Of a DNA stretch of 46,773 nucleotides, positions 34,638 through 44,648 are shown piece by piece; within the stretch, counting starts at the first letter, position 1, and every line of letters begins with the position of its first letter. Below the pieces are notes generated by a model. The model ran no database searches, was not told where the DNA came from, and worked only from the letters and a program-made list of their open reading frames with translations. This stretch comes from Microvirga calopogonii. GTDB taxonomy: Bacteria; Pseudomonadota; Alphaproteobacteria; Rhizobiales; Beijerinckiaceae. The translations under genes and the position numbers were made by a program. The stretch is taken from the NCBI RefSeq assembly GCF_003347665.1, contig NZ_QDGA01000038.1, positions 1 through 46,773 on the forward strand, written 5' to 3'.

Positions 34638-35294
34638 ATGCTCCACGACTCAGCGCGGAAGGCTCCCCGCCTCCCCAGAATAGACATGTCACCCATCAGA
34701 CCGATCAAATCCATTTGCGTTTATTGCGGCTCCGGCTTCGGAGACGACCCCGTTTTCGCTGAGAATGCGGCCGTATTGGGCCGCTCCATGGCCGAAGAGG
34801 GGATCAATCTGGTCTATGGAGGCGGGAATGTGGGCCTCATGGGCACCGTGGCCCAGTCCGTGCTCGATCACGGCGGTTATGTCACAGGGATCATCCCTGA
34901 CTTCCTGAAATCCCGCGAAAAACTCCTCGACGATGTCCAGGAAACCATCGTCGTGCCCGACATGCACACCCGAAAGCGCTTGATGTTCGAAAAGGCCGAT
35001 GCCTTCGTGGCCCTGCCCGGCGGGATCGGGACCCTCGAAGAACTCGTCGAGCAGATGACCTGGTCGCAGCTCGGCCAGCACACCAAGCCCATCCTGATGC
35101 TCAGCACCAAGGGCTTCTGGAAACCCCTTCTCACCCTGATCGCCCACATGCGCGAACAAGGTTTCATCCGTCCGGGGCTCGAGCTCAATTACCTGGTCGC
35201 CGAGCGGGTGGAAGAGGTCATTCCCATGCTCGAGAATGCTGCGCGGCGCGTCGGGATCATCAGCAACGAAGACGAGATCGAGTCTCGGTTTTAA
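34638..35294 (+). CDS. LOG-family nucleotide 5'-monophosphate phosphoribohydrolase
   Basis: A 218-residue Rossmann-like protein of the LOG (lonely guy/TIGR00730) family. VYGGGNVGLMG and the catalytic PGGIGTLEEL motif are intact, and HTRKRLMFEKADAF is the typical middle segment. Members release the base from AMP and, in plant-associated bacteria, activate cytokinin nucleotides; bacterial housekeeping roles are also known. ATG 34638 has AAAGGA seven bases upstream. ATG 34686 (MSPIRPIKS) would give a more standard N-terminus but lacks a ribosome-binding site. Confidence 0.88.
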   Translation: MLHDSARKAPRLPRIDMSPIRPIKSICVYCGSGFGDDPVFAENAAVLGRSMAEEGINLVYGGGNVGLMGTVAQSVLDHGGYVTGIIPDFLKSREKLLDDVQETIVVPDMHTRKRLMFEKADAFVALPGGIGTLEELVEQMTWSQLGQHTKPILMLSTKGFWKPLLTLIAHMREQGFIRPGLELNYLVAERVEEVIPMLENAARRVGIISNEDEIESRF

Positions 35295-35300
35295 AACTCA

Positions 35301-35750
35301 TCATCCTGCACGGGACAGAACCAGCCCGCCTAGGATCATGCCCGCCGCGAGAAGCCGTTGCCAGGTGATGGCCTGAACGGGAAGGCCGAAGGCTCCGACG
35401 GCATCGAGCACCAACGCGGCCGCCACCTGCCCGAAGACCAGGGCCGCCACGGTGCTGACCACGCCCAGCTGGGGCACGCCCCAGATCACGATGGCAACGT
35501 AGAAGGCTCCAAGAAGGCCCCCGAGCCAGGACCACCAGGGTGCCGCCGCCATGGCGCTGCCGGACGGCCAGGAGCCCCTCACGGCACTGATCGCCGCGAG
35601 GATGACGAAGCCGATTCCAAATGAAATGCATGCGGCGAGGATCGGATCGCCGAGAGACCGCGCGAGGGCGGCGTTGATGGGGGCCTGGGAAGCGAGAAAT
35701 ACACCGCCGAGAAGGATGCCGAGGAGCGGCAGCAGGATCGAGATGTTCAT
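35301..35750 (-). CDS. DMT-family small membrane protein (YdcZ/DUF606 type)
   Basis: A 149-residue integral membrane protein of about five helices. MNISILLPLLGILLGGVFLA, ISFGIGFVILAAISAVRGSW, WSWLGGLLGAFYVAIVIW and VAALVFGQVAAALVLDAVGAFG follow the YdcZ half-transporter pattern of the drug/metabolite transporter superfamily. The substrate is unknown. It is convergent with the LOG-family gene (6 bp between stops), with no room for a separate terminator. Confidence 0.87.
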   Translation of the reverse strand: MNISILLPLLGILLGGVFLASQAPINAALARSLGDPILAACISFGIGFVILAAISAVRGSWPSGSAMAAAPWWSWLGGLLGAFYVAIVIWGVPQLGVVSTVAALVFGQVAAALVLDAVGAFGLPVQAITWQRLLAAGMILGGLVLSRAG

Positions 35751-35987
35751 GGGAATTCCGCTGGGAAGAACGACTGCCTGTGTACCGCGGCTTCGGATGC
35801 AATCATTGGAATGCAGGCTCCGACATTCACCGGTGATGTGACCTGAATGCATGATCAGGCTGGCTCTTAAAGAGATTCGAAACAAACGAATATCGCAAAT
35901 GTGATTTCCGGCCCCGTATTTGGACCAAACTCGAGTAGCACACTTCCCGCTGCTAACAATCTCCGACCCCATCGACAGGAGATAGCC

Positions 35988-36341
35988 GTGAAGAAGTCTC
36001 TCTTCCTTATCGCCGCCTGCGGCTTGATATCCGGATATTTTTCTTCCGCACAAGCCCAGGACATAAACCTTGACTGTACGACCAATCAGGATGCCCTGAC
36101 TTATTACTGCAACCACCGGGACCAGTTCGGCAAGAACGGTCCGACAACCACCATGAACCCGTATGACCCCGATGTTCCGGGTATTGCTGCCCCCATGTCG
36201 ACCGGCAGCGTCGCAGGCGCCATGCCGCAGGCGGGTCCGGCACAAGCGCACGCGTCCTATTGCACCCAGAGATTCCGGACCTACGACCCGAGCTCGAACA
36301 CCTACATGGGCAGCGACGGCCGTCGGCACGTTTGCCGCTGA
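35988..36341 (+). CDS. Small secreted BA14K-family protein
   Basis: A 117-residue protein starting from GTG with AGGAGAT upstream. Residues 1-22 form a signal peptide (MKKSLFLIAACGLISGYFSS, AQAQ). A short cysteine-containing middle (DCTTNQDALTYYCNHRDQFG) and a linker follow. The C-terminal YCTQRFRTYDPSSNTYMGSD plus GRRHVC is a classic BA14K domain, first described from an immunoreactive Brucella protein with lectin-like activity. Periplasmic or surface location is expected. It is convergent with cimA across a short hairpin. Confidence 0.85.
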   Translation: MKKSLFLIAACGLISGYFSSAQAQDINLDCTTNQDALTYYCNHRDQFGKNGPTTTMNPYDPDVPGIAAPMSTGSVAGAMPQAGPAQAHASYCTQRFRTYDPSSNTYMGSDGRRHVCR

Positions 36342-36352
36342 GTGGCAGGAAT

Positions 36353-36373
36353 GGGAGCCTTAACCAAGCTCCC
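36353..36373. terminator. Short hairpin between convergent BA14K and cimA genes
   Basis: GGGAGC (36353-36358) and GCTCCC (36368-36373) form a 6-bp stem with a 9-nt loop, extendable by ATG/CAT with a bulge. It ends 5 bp before the cimA stop codon. No U-run, so termination strength is uncertain. Confidence 0.4.
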
Positions 36374-36378
36374 CATCG

Positions 36379-37974
36379 TCACAGCGATGCCTTGCTCCTC
36401 AACAGCTTGTAGACCATCGAGTCCGTCAGCGCCTGGAACGAGGCATCGATGATGTTGGCCGATACGCCGATCGTGGTCCAGCGGTCGCCGGAGCCATCCG
36501 TGAACTCGATGAGGACGCGCGTCACGGCATCCGAGCCGCCCTGATAGATGCGGACCTTGTAATCCACCAGCTCCAGATCCTGGATCAGGTGCTGGTACTT
36601 GCCCAGATCCTTGCGCAATGCGACATCGAGCGCGTTCACAGGGCCATTGCCTTCTGCGGCGGAAATCAGCACCTCGTCGCCCACGCGTACCTTCACGATG
36701 GCTTCCGAGGCGGTGACGAGTTCGCCGACCGCATTGAAGCGGCGCTCCACATTGACGGAGAAGCGCTCCACATCGAAGAAGGCCGGCACTTCGCCGAGCA
36801 TGCGTTTGACCAGCACGTAGAAAGACGCGTCTGCGCCCTCGAATGCGAAGCCCTGTGCTTCCTTTCGTTTCACCTCGTCGAGCACCCGCGCGACGCGCGG
36901 GTCGCCCTTTTCGAGTTCGAAGCCGCAGCGCTTCAGCTCGGCGAGAATGTTCGATTGGCCGCCTTGGTCCGACACAAGGAGTTTTCGCGCATTGCCGATA
37001 ACTTCCGGCTCCACGTGCTCATAGGTGCGCGGATCCTTCAGCACGGCCGAGGCATGGATGCCCGCTTTCGTCGCGAAGGCACTCGAACCTACGAAGGGCG
37101 CATGGCGGTTCGGCTGGCGGTTGAGGATCTCGTCGACCTGTCGCGACACGTGGGTGAGCTGGCTCAAGGCATCGTCCGTGACGCCGAGATCGAAGCGGGA
37201 CGCATAGCCGTCCTTCAGCTTCAGCGCGCCGATGAGAGTGATGAGATTGGCGTTGCCGCAGCGCTCGCCGAGTCCGTTCAGCGTGCCCTGGATCTGGCGT
37301 GCGCCCGCCTCCACCGCCGCAAGGGAATTCGCAACGGCGCAGCCGCAATCGTCATGGGCATGGATGCCGATATGCGCTCCCGGCACGACCGACGTCACCG
37401 CCGTGACGATCTCGCGCACCTCGTGAGGAAGCGTGCCGCCGTTGGTATCACAGAGCACGACCCACCGCGCTCCGGCCTCGTACGCCGTCTTGACGCAGGA
37501 CAGGGCGTATTCGGGATTAGCCTTGTAGCCGTCGAAGAAATGCTCGCAATCGACGAGAACCTCCCGGCCTTTCGCGCGGGCGGCCTCAACGCTTTCGTGG
37601 ATGCCCGTAAGGTTTTCCTCGGGCGTTGTCTCGAGAGCCACGCGCACATGGTAGTCCCAGGATTTCGCCACGAAGCAGATCGCGTCGGCCTGCGCCTCCA
37701 ACAGGGCCGCAACGCCCGGATCATTGGAGACGGAGCGCCCTGCCCTCTTGGTCATGCCGAACGCCGTGAACTTGGCGCTCTTCGTGCGTTTCTCGGCAAA
37801 GAAGGTCGTGTCGAGCGGGTTCGCCCCCGGATAGCCGCCTTCCACGTAGTCGATGCCGAGTTTGTCGAGGAGCGCGGCAATCGCCTTCTTGTCCTCCAAA
37901 GAGAAGTCCACGCCGGTGGTCTGCGCCCCGTCGCGCAGGGTCGTGTCGAAGAGGGTGATGTGTTCGCGGCTCAT
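36379..37974 (-). CDS. cimA: (R)-citramalate synthase
   Basis: A 531-residue HMGL-like enzyme condensing pyruvate and acetyl-CoA to citramalate, the threonine-independent route to 2-oxobutyrate and isoleucine. TTLRDGAQTTGVDFSLEDK near the N-terminus, VEGGYPGANPLD, LCDTNGGTLPHEV and HAHDDCGCAVANS carry the metal and substrate residues. The C-terminal LeuA-type dimerisation domain (from about 405) is complete, so feedback control is likely. It is the last gene of the cysS-GNAT-cimA operon and overlaps the acetyltransferase gene by four bases. Confidence 0.93.
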   Translation of the reverse strand: MSREHITLFDTTLRDGAQTTGVDFSLEDKKAIAALLDKLGIDYVEGGYPGANPLDTTFFAEKRTKSAKFTAFGMTKRAGRSVSNDPGVAALLEAQADAICFVAKSWDYHVRVALETTPEENLTGIHESVEAARAKGREVLVDCEHFFDGYKANPEYALSCVKTAYEAGARWVVLCDTNGGTLPHEVREIVTAVTSVVPGAHIGIHAHDDCGCAVANSLAAVEAGARQIQGTLNGLGERCGNANLITLIGALKLKDGYASRFDLGVTDDALSQLTHVSRQVDEILNRQPNRHAPFVGSSAFATKAGIHASAVLKDPRTYEHVEPEVIGNARKLLVSDQGGQSNILAELKRCGFELEKGDPRVARVLDEVKRKEAQGFAFEGADASFYVLVKRMLGEVPAFFDVERFSVNVERRFNAVGELVTASEAIVKVRVGDEVLISAAEGNGPVNALDVALRKDLGKYQHLIQDLELVDYKVRIYQGGSDAVTRVLIEFTDGSGDRWTTIGVSANIIDASFQALTDSMVYKLLRSKASL

Positions 37975-38479
37975 GACGACAACTTCCTGTCTTCCTGCGG
38001 CGCCAGGCGCTTTTCCATGGTCGTGGTGCCAAGCCATTCATCGCCGAGCGGCATCGTGTTGCGGCGCTGTGGCTGGAAACCGTGCTTCTGGAAGAACGGG
38101 AGCGCATTGTCGCTGACCTCCGCCACGAGACGCGGCGCGCCGCGTGCGCCGGCAAGCTTCTCTACCGCATCGTAGAGCATCGTGCCGATCCCCTGCCCGG
38201 CGGCGGCTGGATGCACGTAGAACAAGTCGATCAGCTCGTTGTCCTTCAGGGCGATGAAGCCGACCGGAGAGCCCTCGACGGTTGCGACCAGCGTGAGGCT
38301 CTGCGTCAGCCTCTGGGCGAACGCATCGTCCTCAGCGCGGGCGATCCAGGCTTCCTGCTGGCTCTCGCTGTAATCCTCGCCGGTCAACTCCGCGATGCTC
38401 TCCTCGTAGATATCGACGAGAACCGGAAGGTCTGCCGGCAGGAAGGGACGAAGTCCCGGTTTAGGCAAAGCCTGTCCCA

Positions 38480-38480
<1 letters not shown>
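37971..38480 (-). CDS. GNAT-family N-acetyltransferase
   Basis: A 169-residue acetyltransferase. ELIDLFYVHPAAAGQGIGTM is the acetyl-CoA-binding motif A (Q/R-x2-G-x-G/A), preceded by GFIALKDN; NALPFFQKHGFQPQ is motif B. The substrate is unknown. It overlaps the upstream cysS stop (TGATG) and the downstream cimA start (ATGA), so the three genes are translated as one coupled unit. Confidence 0.9.
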
Positions 38481-39949
<1,469 letters not shown>

Positions 39950-40242
39950 GAAACCAAATCCCTGTCAGGCCGCAGGCCGGAGGGTGGTTTCGATCTTGGA
40001 ATGAGAACGAGACGGCTCCAGCCAGCGAAATGCGCTAGCCGCAAATAATCCCGGAAATGAGGATCGTTGCCGTGTTCATGAAGCCATCAATGCCTTTTCG
40101 TCCCTGGGACGTCAAGGTTTCCAATTTGGTAAGCATGTTTTATTTGCACGCCCGCATGAAACGGGTTCCAGCAAAGCGCGTTAGAGGTTTATTCACGCAC
40201 ACTCGTGGCATAATAGCCCGAGTTCAAACAATGAGGTCTTCG

Positions 40243-40566
40243 ATGCGCCGCGCATTCACCATGCTCGGAATGGGTACTGTTGTGTTTCTTGCAGCCGCGT
40301 CCCTGACGCTGCTTCCCAACGGCACCAAGGCCTCTTCGACCCAAGCGACCTTCATGGTCCCCGCCGCCGACGGCTACGGCGTCGCGGAATGCCTGATCTC
40401 AAACCAGGCATGTGGCCAAGTTGTGGCAACCGCTTGGTGCGAGGCCCATGGCTACACCAAAGCGGTTTCCTATCGGCAGATTGCCCCCGACGAGGTGACG
40501 GGCACCATCCAGAAGGCTGCCCTCAGCCCTGAGGAGCGCCCGGTCTCCGTAACCTGCTCCAATTAA
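40243..40566 (+). CDS. Small secreted hypothetical protein
   Basis: A 107-residue protein with an uncleaved or cleaved N-terminal export signal (MRRAFTMLGMGTVVFLAAAS). The mature part (STQATFMVPAADGYGVAECL) has three cysteines (AECLI, QACGQ, AWCEA) plus one near the end (VTCSN), suggesting disulfides in the periplasm. No family is recognised with confidence. TGAGG six bases before ATG 40243 serves as ribosome-binding site; ATG 40231 is an alternative. Its TAA overlaps the stop of argP on the opposite strand (shared TTAA, 40563-40566). Confidence 0.7.
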   Translation: MRRAFTMLGMGTVVFLAAASLTLLPNGTKASSTQATFMVPAADGYGVAECLISNQACGQVVATAWCEAHGYTKAVSYRQIAPDEVTGTIQKAALSPEERPVSVTCSN

Positions 40567-41453
40567 GTCGTCACGGGAGCGAGCATGGTCCGGGCGGTCT
40601 CGACGACGGCCCGGGTCAGGTCTCCCAGCAGGGGACCGACAATCCGGCTCTGCTGCCAGAACAGGGGCACCTCCAGAGGTTCGGAGGGCTCCAAGGTCAC
40701 CAGGTGACCGGCACGGATGTGCTCCTGAACCATCATTTCCAGGTTCATCCCCCATCCTAATCCCGCCAGGGCGGCATCGACGAAAGCCTGCGATGACGGC
40801 AGCCAGTGGGCAGGCGGCGTGACATCTGTGCCGAGGACCCGCCGCAGCCAGAGCGCCTGAAGCTGGTCTTTCCGGTTGAAGACGAGGCATGGCGCGCGAG
40901 CGGCCGAATGCCCATTCAACCCTTCCCGCAACCATCGGTCGATGAACGCAGGGCTGGCCGTCGCGAGATACCGCAAGCTGCCGAGGAAATGGCTGTTGCA
41001 GCCCTGAATCGGCTTTCCATGCGCGGTCACGGCGGCCACGACTTCCCCTCGCCTCAGCCACTCGGCACTATGGTCCTGATCGTCGACCACGAGGTCGAAG
41101 AGAAAGCCCTCCGTCTGGGCCATGGCCGGAATGAACCAGGTGGCGAGGCTGTCCGCATTGACGGCGATGCGCAGGGTAACCGGGTGGCTCTCGGGCTGCA
41201 GCCCTGGCAGGTTGTAGCGCAACGAGCTTTCAAGCAGAGCAACCTGTTCCACGTGCTGGCAAAGTCGCTCGCCGGCCACCGTGGCTGTGCAAGGCTGCCC
41301 CCTGACCACGAGAACAGCCCCGATTCGCTCCTCCAGAAGCTTGATCCGTTGGGAAACGGCTGAAGGCGTGACGTTGAGCTGGTCCGCAGCCCGCTCGAAG
41401 CTGCCGGTGCGCACGACCGCCGCAAGGGCCGCAAGAAGAGCGTAATCCAGCAT
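40563..41453 (-). CDS. argP: LysR-family regulator ArgP (LysG)
   Basis: A 296-residue LysR-type regulator. The N-terminal helix-turn-helix is LLAALAAVVRTGSFERAADQ followed by LNVTPSAVSQRIKLLEERIG, and the effector domain follows from about residue 90 (LRIAVNADSLATWFIPAM, the ArgP-specific NADSLATW segment). ArgP/LysG senses arginine or lysine and activates the amino-acid exporter gene, which here is the divergent neighbour with 94 bp between starts. That intergenic region holds GGATTAG (41455-41461) and CTAATCC (41496-41502) as inverted arms. Confidence 0.92.
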   Translation of the reverse strand: MLDYALLAALAAVVRTGSFERAADQLNVTPSAVSQRIKLLEERIGAVLVVRGQPCTATVAGERLCQHVEQVALLESSLRYNLPGLQPESHPVTLRIAVNADSLATWFIPAMAQTEGFLFDLVVDDQDHSAEWLRRGEVVAAVTAHGKPIQGCNSHFLGSLRYLATASPAFIDRWLREGLNGHSAARAPCLVFNRKDQLQALWLRRVLGTDVTPPAHWLPSSQAFVDAALAGLGWGMNLEMMVQEHIRAGHLVTLEPSEPLEVPLFWQQSRIVGPLLGDLTRAVVETARTMLAPVTT

Positions 41454-41547
41454 CGGATTAGTTTTTCTTAATAAGGATCAGATTGTTTAACTTCTCTAAT
41501 CCTAGGACGAGACTTAGGACACGTCGACTCCTTCTCGGATCATCGAC

Positions 41548-42159
41548 ATGAATGCACCCCTGCTCGCCGGCTTCCTCCTAGGCCTCAGCCTCATTCTTCC
41601 CATCGGGGCGCAGAACGCTTTCGTTCTCCGAGTCGGGCTGCGCGGCGAACATGTCTTCGCCGTATGTCTGACCTGCGCGCTGTCGGACGCTGCACTTATC
41701 CTAGCCGGAGTGTCCGGCTTCGCGCAGGTCAGCGCACGAGTTCCCTGGGTGGAGACGGTCCTGCTTTACGGGGGCGCCGCATTCCTTCTCGTATATGGCG
41801 CACGCAGTTTCATGGCCGCATTCGGAACGGCCTCTTTACGACCATCCGAAGCAACGCCGGAAAGCCTTGGCCGGGTCGTCCTCGCCTGCCTCGCCTTCAC
41901 CTGGCTCAACCCGCACGTCTATCTCGACACGGTGGTCCTGATCGGCTCGATCTCGACCCAGTTCAATCAGGGCAAGGGATCATTCGCTGCGGGCGCCATG
42001 CTGGCCTCCTTCACGTTCTTCTTTTCCCTCGGCTTTGGAGCCCGTCTCCTGAAGCCTTTCTTTGCCCGGCCTGTCACTTGGCGGATCCTCGACGTCGCTA
42101 TCGGGCTGATCATGTGGGTGACGGCCGCACGGCTGCTGCTCGGCGAAGGGGCGGCCTGA
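41548..42159 (+). CDS. LysE/ArgO-type amino-acid exporter
   Basis: A 203-residue membrane protein with about six helices. The first helix contains the conserved LSLILPIGAQNAFVLRVGL, typical of basic-amino-acid exporters (ArgO/LysE) within the LysE superfamily; FTWLNPHVYLDTVVLIGSIS is the second signature. It exports arginine and/or lysine and is expected to be activated by the divergent ArgP. It is convergent with the CreA-family gene, with 15 bp between stops. Confidence 0.92.
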   Translation: MNAPLLAGFLLGLSLILPIGAQNAFVLRVGLRGEHVFAVCLTCALSDAALILAGVSGFAQVSARVPWVETVLLYGGAAFLLVYGARSFMAAFGTASLRPSEATPESLGRVVLACLAFTWLNPHVYLDTVVLIGSISTQFNQGKGSFAAGAMLASFTFFFSLGFGARLLKPFFARPVTWRILDVAIGLIMWVTAARLLLGEGAA

Positions 42160-42174
42160 CGTCCGCCCCCCGAC

Positions 42175-42690
42175 CTATTTCAGCCACTCCCCGCATTTGG
42201 GCGGAGCCTCGGTTCCCCAAGGCATCAGCGGGACGGTCGAGGTCGAATTCTTGGGCGAGCCTTCGATGGGTCGGTCCGAATAGACCATATAAACCAGGGT
42301 ATTGCGCTTGGCGTCGCAGCCGCGGACGATCTGCATCTTCTTGAAGATCAGAGACCGGCGCTCACTGAACACCACATCGCCCTGGCCAAACTTCTGCTTG
42401 AACTTCACCGGACCCACCTGCCGGCAGGACAGGGAAATGTCGGAGACCTCCTCGGCGACGCCGAAGGTGCCGGAGATGCCGCCGCGCTCCGGGGTCGTAT
42501 AATGGCAGGCCACGCCTTCCACCACGGGATCGTCGATCCCATAGACGGCGAGCTTGTCGTCCGGGGTGAGCGCCCGCCAGACCGTGGATTTCTTGAAGAT
42601 CAGGTCGGGCTCCTGGGCCGCGGCACCGGTCACGGCAGCCATCGTCACAGCCAAGGCCAAAGCAAATCGCGCAAGCATCTTACCAGTCAT
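42175..42690 (-). CDS. creA: CreA-family periplasmic protein
   Basis: A 171-residue protein with a signal peptide (MLARFALALAVTMAAVTGAAAQ after a four-residue lead). The mature part has CreA family segments: KLAVYGIDDPVVEGVACHYT, ISLSCRQVGPVKFKQ, FSERRSLIFKKMQIVRGCD and PWGTEAPPKCGEW. The function of CreA is unknown, despite the name of the E. coli cre locus. The start may be ATG 42690 or, better placed relative to GGGAG, ATG 42678. Confidence 0.9.
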   Translation of the reverse strand: MTGKMLARFALALAVTMAAVTGAAAQEPDLIFKKSTVWRALTPDDKLAVYGIDDPVVEGVACHYTTPERGGISGTFGVAEEVSDISLSCRQVGPVKFKQKFGQGDVVFSERRSLIFKKMQIVRGCDAKRNTLVYMVYSDRPIEGSPKNSTSTVPLMPWGTEAPPKCGEWLK

Positions 42691-42741
42691 CTCCCACGGT
42701 TACGCTGTCATGTGGGGATGGCTTGGGCCTTTGACGAGGGG

Positions 42742-43125
42742 CTATTCCCGGTCATGGCAGACGACGCAGATCTTGTTGCCGTCGAGGTCGCGGAAATAGG
42801 CCCCGTAATAGTTGCGGTGGTATTGCGGCCTTAGGCCCGGCAGGCCTTCGTCCGCTCCGCCCTGTTCCAGGGCGGCCGCATGACAGGCGTCGACCAGGCT
42901 GCGCCGGGACGCCAGCAGCGCGATCATGGAGCCGTTGCCCACGCTCGGCCTGCCCCCGTCGAACGGGCGCACGACCAGGAATTGCGGCCGCCCCCCGGGC
43001 ACGCCCCAGCCGACCATGCTGTCGTCCGCGAAGCGGACTTCCAGTCCGAGGGGAGCCAGAACCGCATCGTAGAAGGTTCTCGCCCGGGCGAGGTCATTTG
43101 CTCCGATCGTCGTATGGGAGTACAT
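42742..43125 (-). CDS. VOC (glyoxalase/bleomycin-resistance fold) protein
   Basis: A 127-residue single-domain vicinal-oxygen-chelate protein. It starts MYSHTTIGANDLARARTFYD, continues VLAPLGLEVRF and ends with YGAYFRDLDGNKICVVCHDR, the usual paired beta-alpha-beta3 layout. The metal-ligand positions correspond to His4 and the final acidic motif. The substrate cannot be read from sequence. It is a single gene, 51 bp upstream of creA on the same strand. Confidence 0.87.
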   Translation of the reverse strand: MYSHTTIGANDLARARTFYDAVLAPLGLEVRFADDSMVGWGVPGGRPQFLVVRPFDGGRPSVGNGSMIALLASRRSLVDACHAAALEQGGADEGLPGLRPQYHRNYYGAYFRDLDGNKICVVCHDRE

Positions 43126-43282
43126 GCGGGATCACTTTTCGGAGTCGCTGTTCGGGATCAGCTAGACAGCTTCCCTCGAAGGGGGCAAGGCGTTAATCAC
43201 AATAGGGTCAAATTCCAGCGGCACATGACCTGCCTGACCCAGGCATTCGATGCCGCAACGGACCGGTTCTGCGATAAGCTCT

Positions 43283-44407
43283 ATGGCAAAGATATCTTTT
43301 CTCCGCTCCCTCATCACCATGACGGCCTTTCTGGCCGCCGGCCAGGCCGCTTATGCCCAATCGGCGCAGTGCCAGCGGTTCCAGGCTGAACTCGCGGCCC
43401 TGGACCGCAGCGGCGGGAGCGCACCGACCGGACAGATGCAGGCCCAGCGGATGGAGATCAACCGCCTCGTCGGCTACTACCGCAGCATCGGCTGCGAGCG
43501 CGGCCCGCTGGGCTTCCTGTCGGGCCCGGCCCCGGCCGAATGCGGCTCCATCGCCCAGCAGATTCGCCAGCTCGAGGCCGGCTATGCCCGACTTGCCTCG
43601 CAGGCCGTCGACCAGAGCCAGATCGAAGCGCGTCGCCGGCAGCTGCAGGTAGCGGTTCAGCAGACCTGCTCCACCGAGCAGCCCCGTGGCTTCTTCGAAT
43701 CGCTGTTCGGCGCTCCGCGTCAGCAACAGCAGCAGGAGATCATGCCCGAGGGTCAGCCCATCATCGCCGATGATGGACCGCCCTCCATGGGCGGCGGACG
43801 CCTGATCTGCGTGAAGACCTGCGACGGGTCCTTCTTCCCGCTGACCACTCCTCCGGGCGGCGGACAGAGCGCCAACGAGATGTGCCAGTCCCTCTGCCCC
43901 GGCACGGAAACCCTGGCGTTCGCCTATCCGGGCGGGGATCAGGGCCTCAACCGGGCCGCCTCGCTTTCGTCGAACCAGCCTTACACGTCGCTGGCGAATG
44001 CGTTCAAATTCCGCAAGACCTTCGACGAGAGCTGTGCCTGCAAGAAGCAGGGCGAGAGCTGGGCCGTGGTCCTGCGCAAGGCCGAGAGCATGCTGGAGCA
44101 GCGCAAGGGCGACGTGATCGTCACCGCCGAGAAGGCCGAGGAACTCTCCAGGCCGAAGGTGCAGGCCGCCCGCAAGGCCGCCGACAAGAAGGCCGACGAA
44201 GAAACCAAGGAAGCCGCCGAGATCGCCGCTGCCGCTCCGACGGCCAGCAAGGAATCAGCCGGTATCGGGCCTCAATCCATCGAGACCAATGCCGTCGTCG
44301 GCCAGGGCGAGGGCTCGAAGCAGGAAGTCGTCGCGGGCAACGGCCAGAAGAAGACCGTACGCGTGATCGCCCCCAACATCATCCCGGTTCCGCACGCGCA
44401 GAACTGA
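43283..44407 (+). CDS. Secreted DUF2865-family protein
   Basis: A 374-residue protein with a signal peptide (MAKISFLRSLITMTAFLAAG, then QAAYA). Residues 26-135 are Cys-containing and helical (CQRFQAELAALDRS, ECGSIAQQIRQLEAGYARLA), followed by the DUF2865 core: GGRLICVKTCDGSFFPLTTP, CQSLCPGTETLAFAYPGGDQ and ACKKQGESWAVVLRKAE. A Lys/Ala/Glu-rich helix and linker close the protein. The family is common in Hyphomicrobiales and has no known function. ATG 43283 is chosen for the signal peptide; ATG 43250 would add 11 residues. Confidence 0.87.
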   Translation: MAKISFLRSLITMTAFLAAGQAAYAQSAQCQRFQAELAALDRSGGSAPTGQMQAQRMEINRLVGYYRSIGCERGPLGFLSGPAPAECGSIAQQIRQLEAGYARLASQAVDQSQIEARRRQLQVAVQQTCSTEQPRGFFESLFGAPRQQQQQEIMPEGQPIIADDGPPSMGGGRLICVKTCDGSFFPLTTPPGGGQSANEMCQSLCPGTETLAFAYPGGDQGLNRAASLSSNQPYTSLANAFKFRKTFDESCACKKQGESWAVVLRKAESMLEQRKGDVIVTAEKAEELSRPKVQAARKAADKKADEETKEAAEIAAAAPTASKESAGIGPQSIETNAVVGQGEGSKQEVVAGNGQKKTVRVIAPNIIPVPHAQN

Positions 44408-44444
44408 TGATCTTGGCACGGTGTTGAAGATGACGCCCTCTGCC

Positions 44445-44582
44445 GTCATTCCGGGGCCGCACAGCGGAACCCGGAACCCATAGCCGCTGACGTTTCAGGA
44501 AGAGGTGTGAAGCCGCTCGCCTTTTTCCTGCGACCTCGGCGGCTATAGGTTCCGGGTTCGCCTTCGGCGTCCCGGAATGACA
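44445..44582. repeat. 138-bp imperfect palindromic repeat
   Basis: The left arm GTCATTCCGGGGCCGC, CAGCGGAACCCGGAACCCAT, AGCCGCTGA is mirrored on the right by GCGGCTATAGGTTCCGGGTT, CGCCTTCGGCGTCCCGGAAT, GAC. The two arms pair over most of about 48 bases with a central ~40-nt loop. The element is non-coding and lies between the DUF2865 gene and the ABC-2 exporter. It resembles the long extragenic palindromes dispersed in Methylobacteriaceae-like genomes. Confidence 0.75.
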
Positions 44583-44648
44583 GGAACGGCATCGGAAGAG
44601 CTTTTCGCATCCATTCCGCCCCGCCTCCCGTCATGCTATCACGCCGGC

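Noticed and set aside
36589..38175. 528-codon plus-strand open frame opposite cimA and the acetyltransferase
   Set aside because: Shadow of two well-defined overlapping minus-strand genes.
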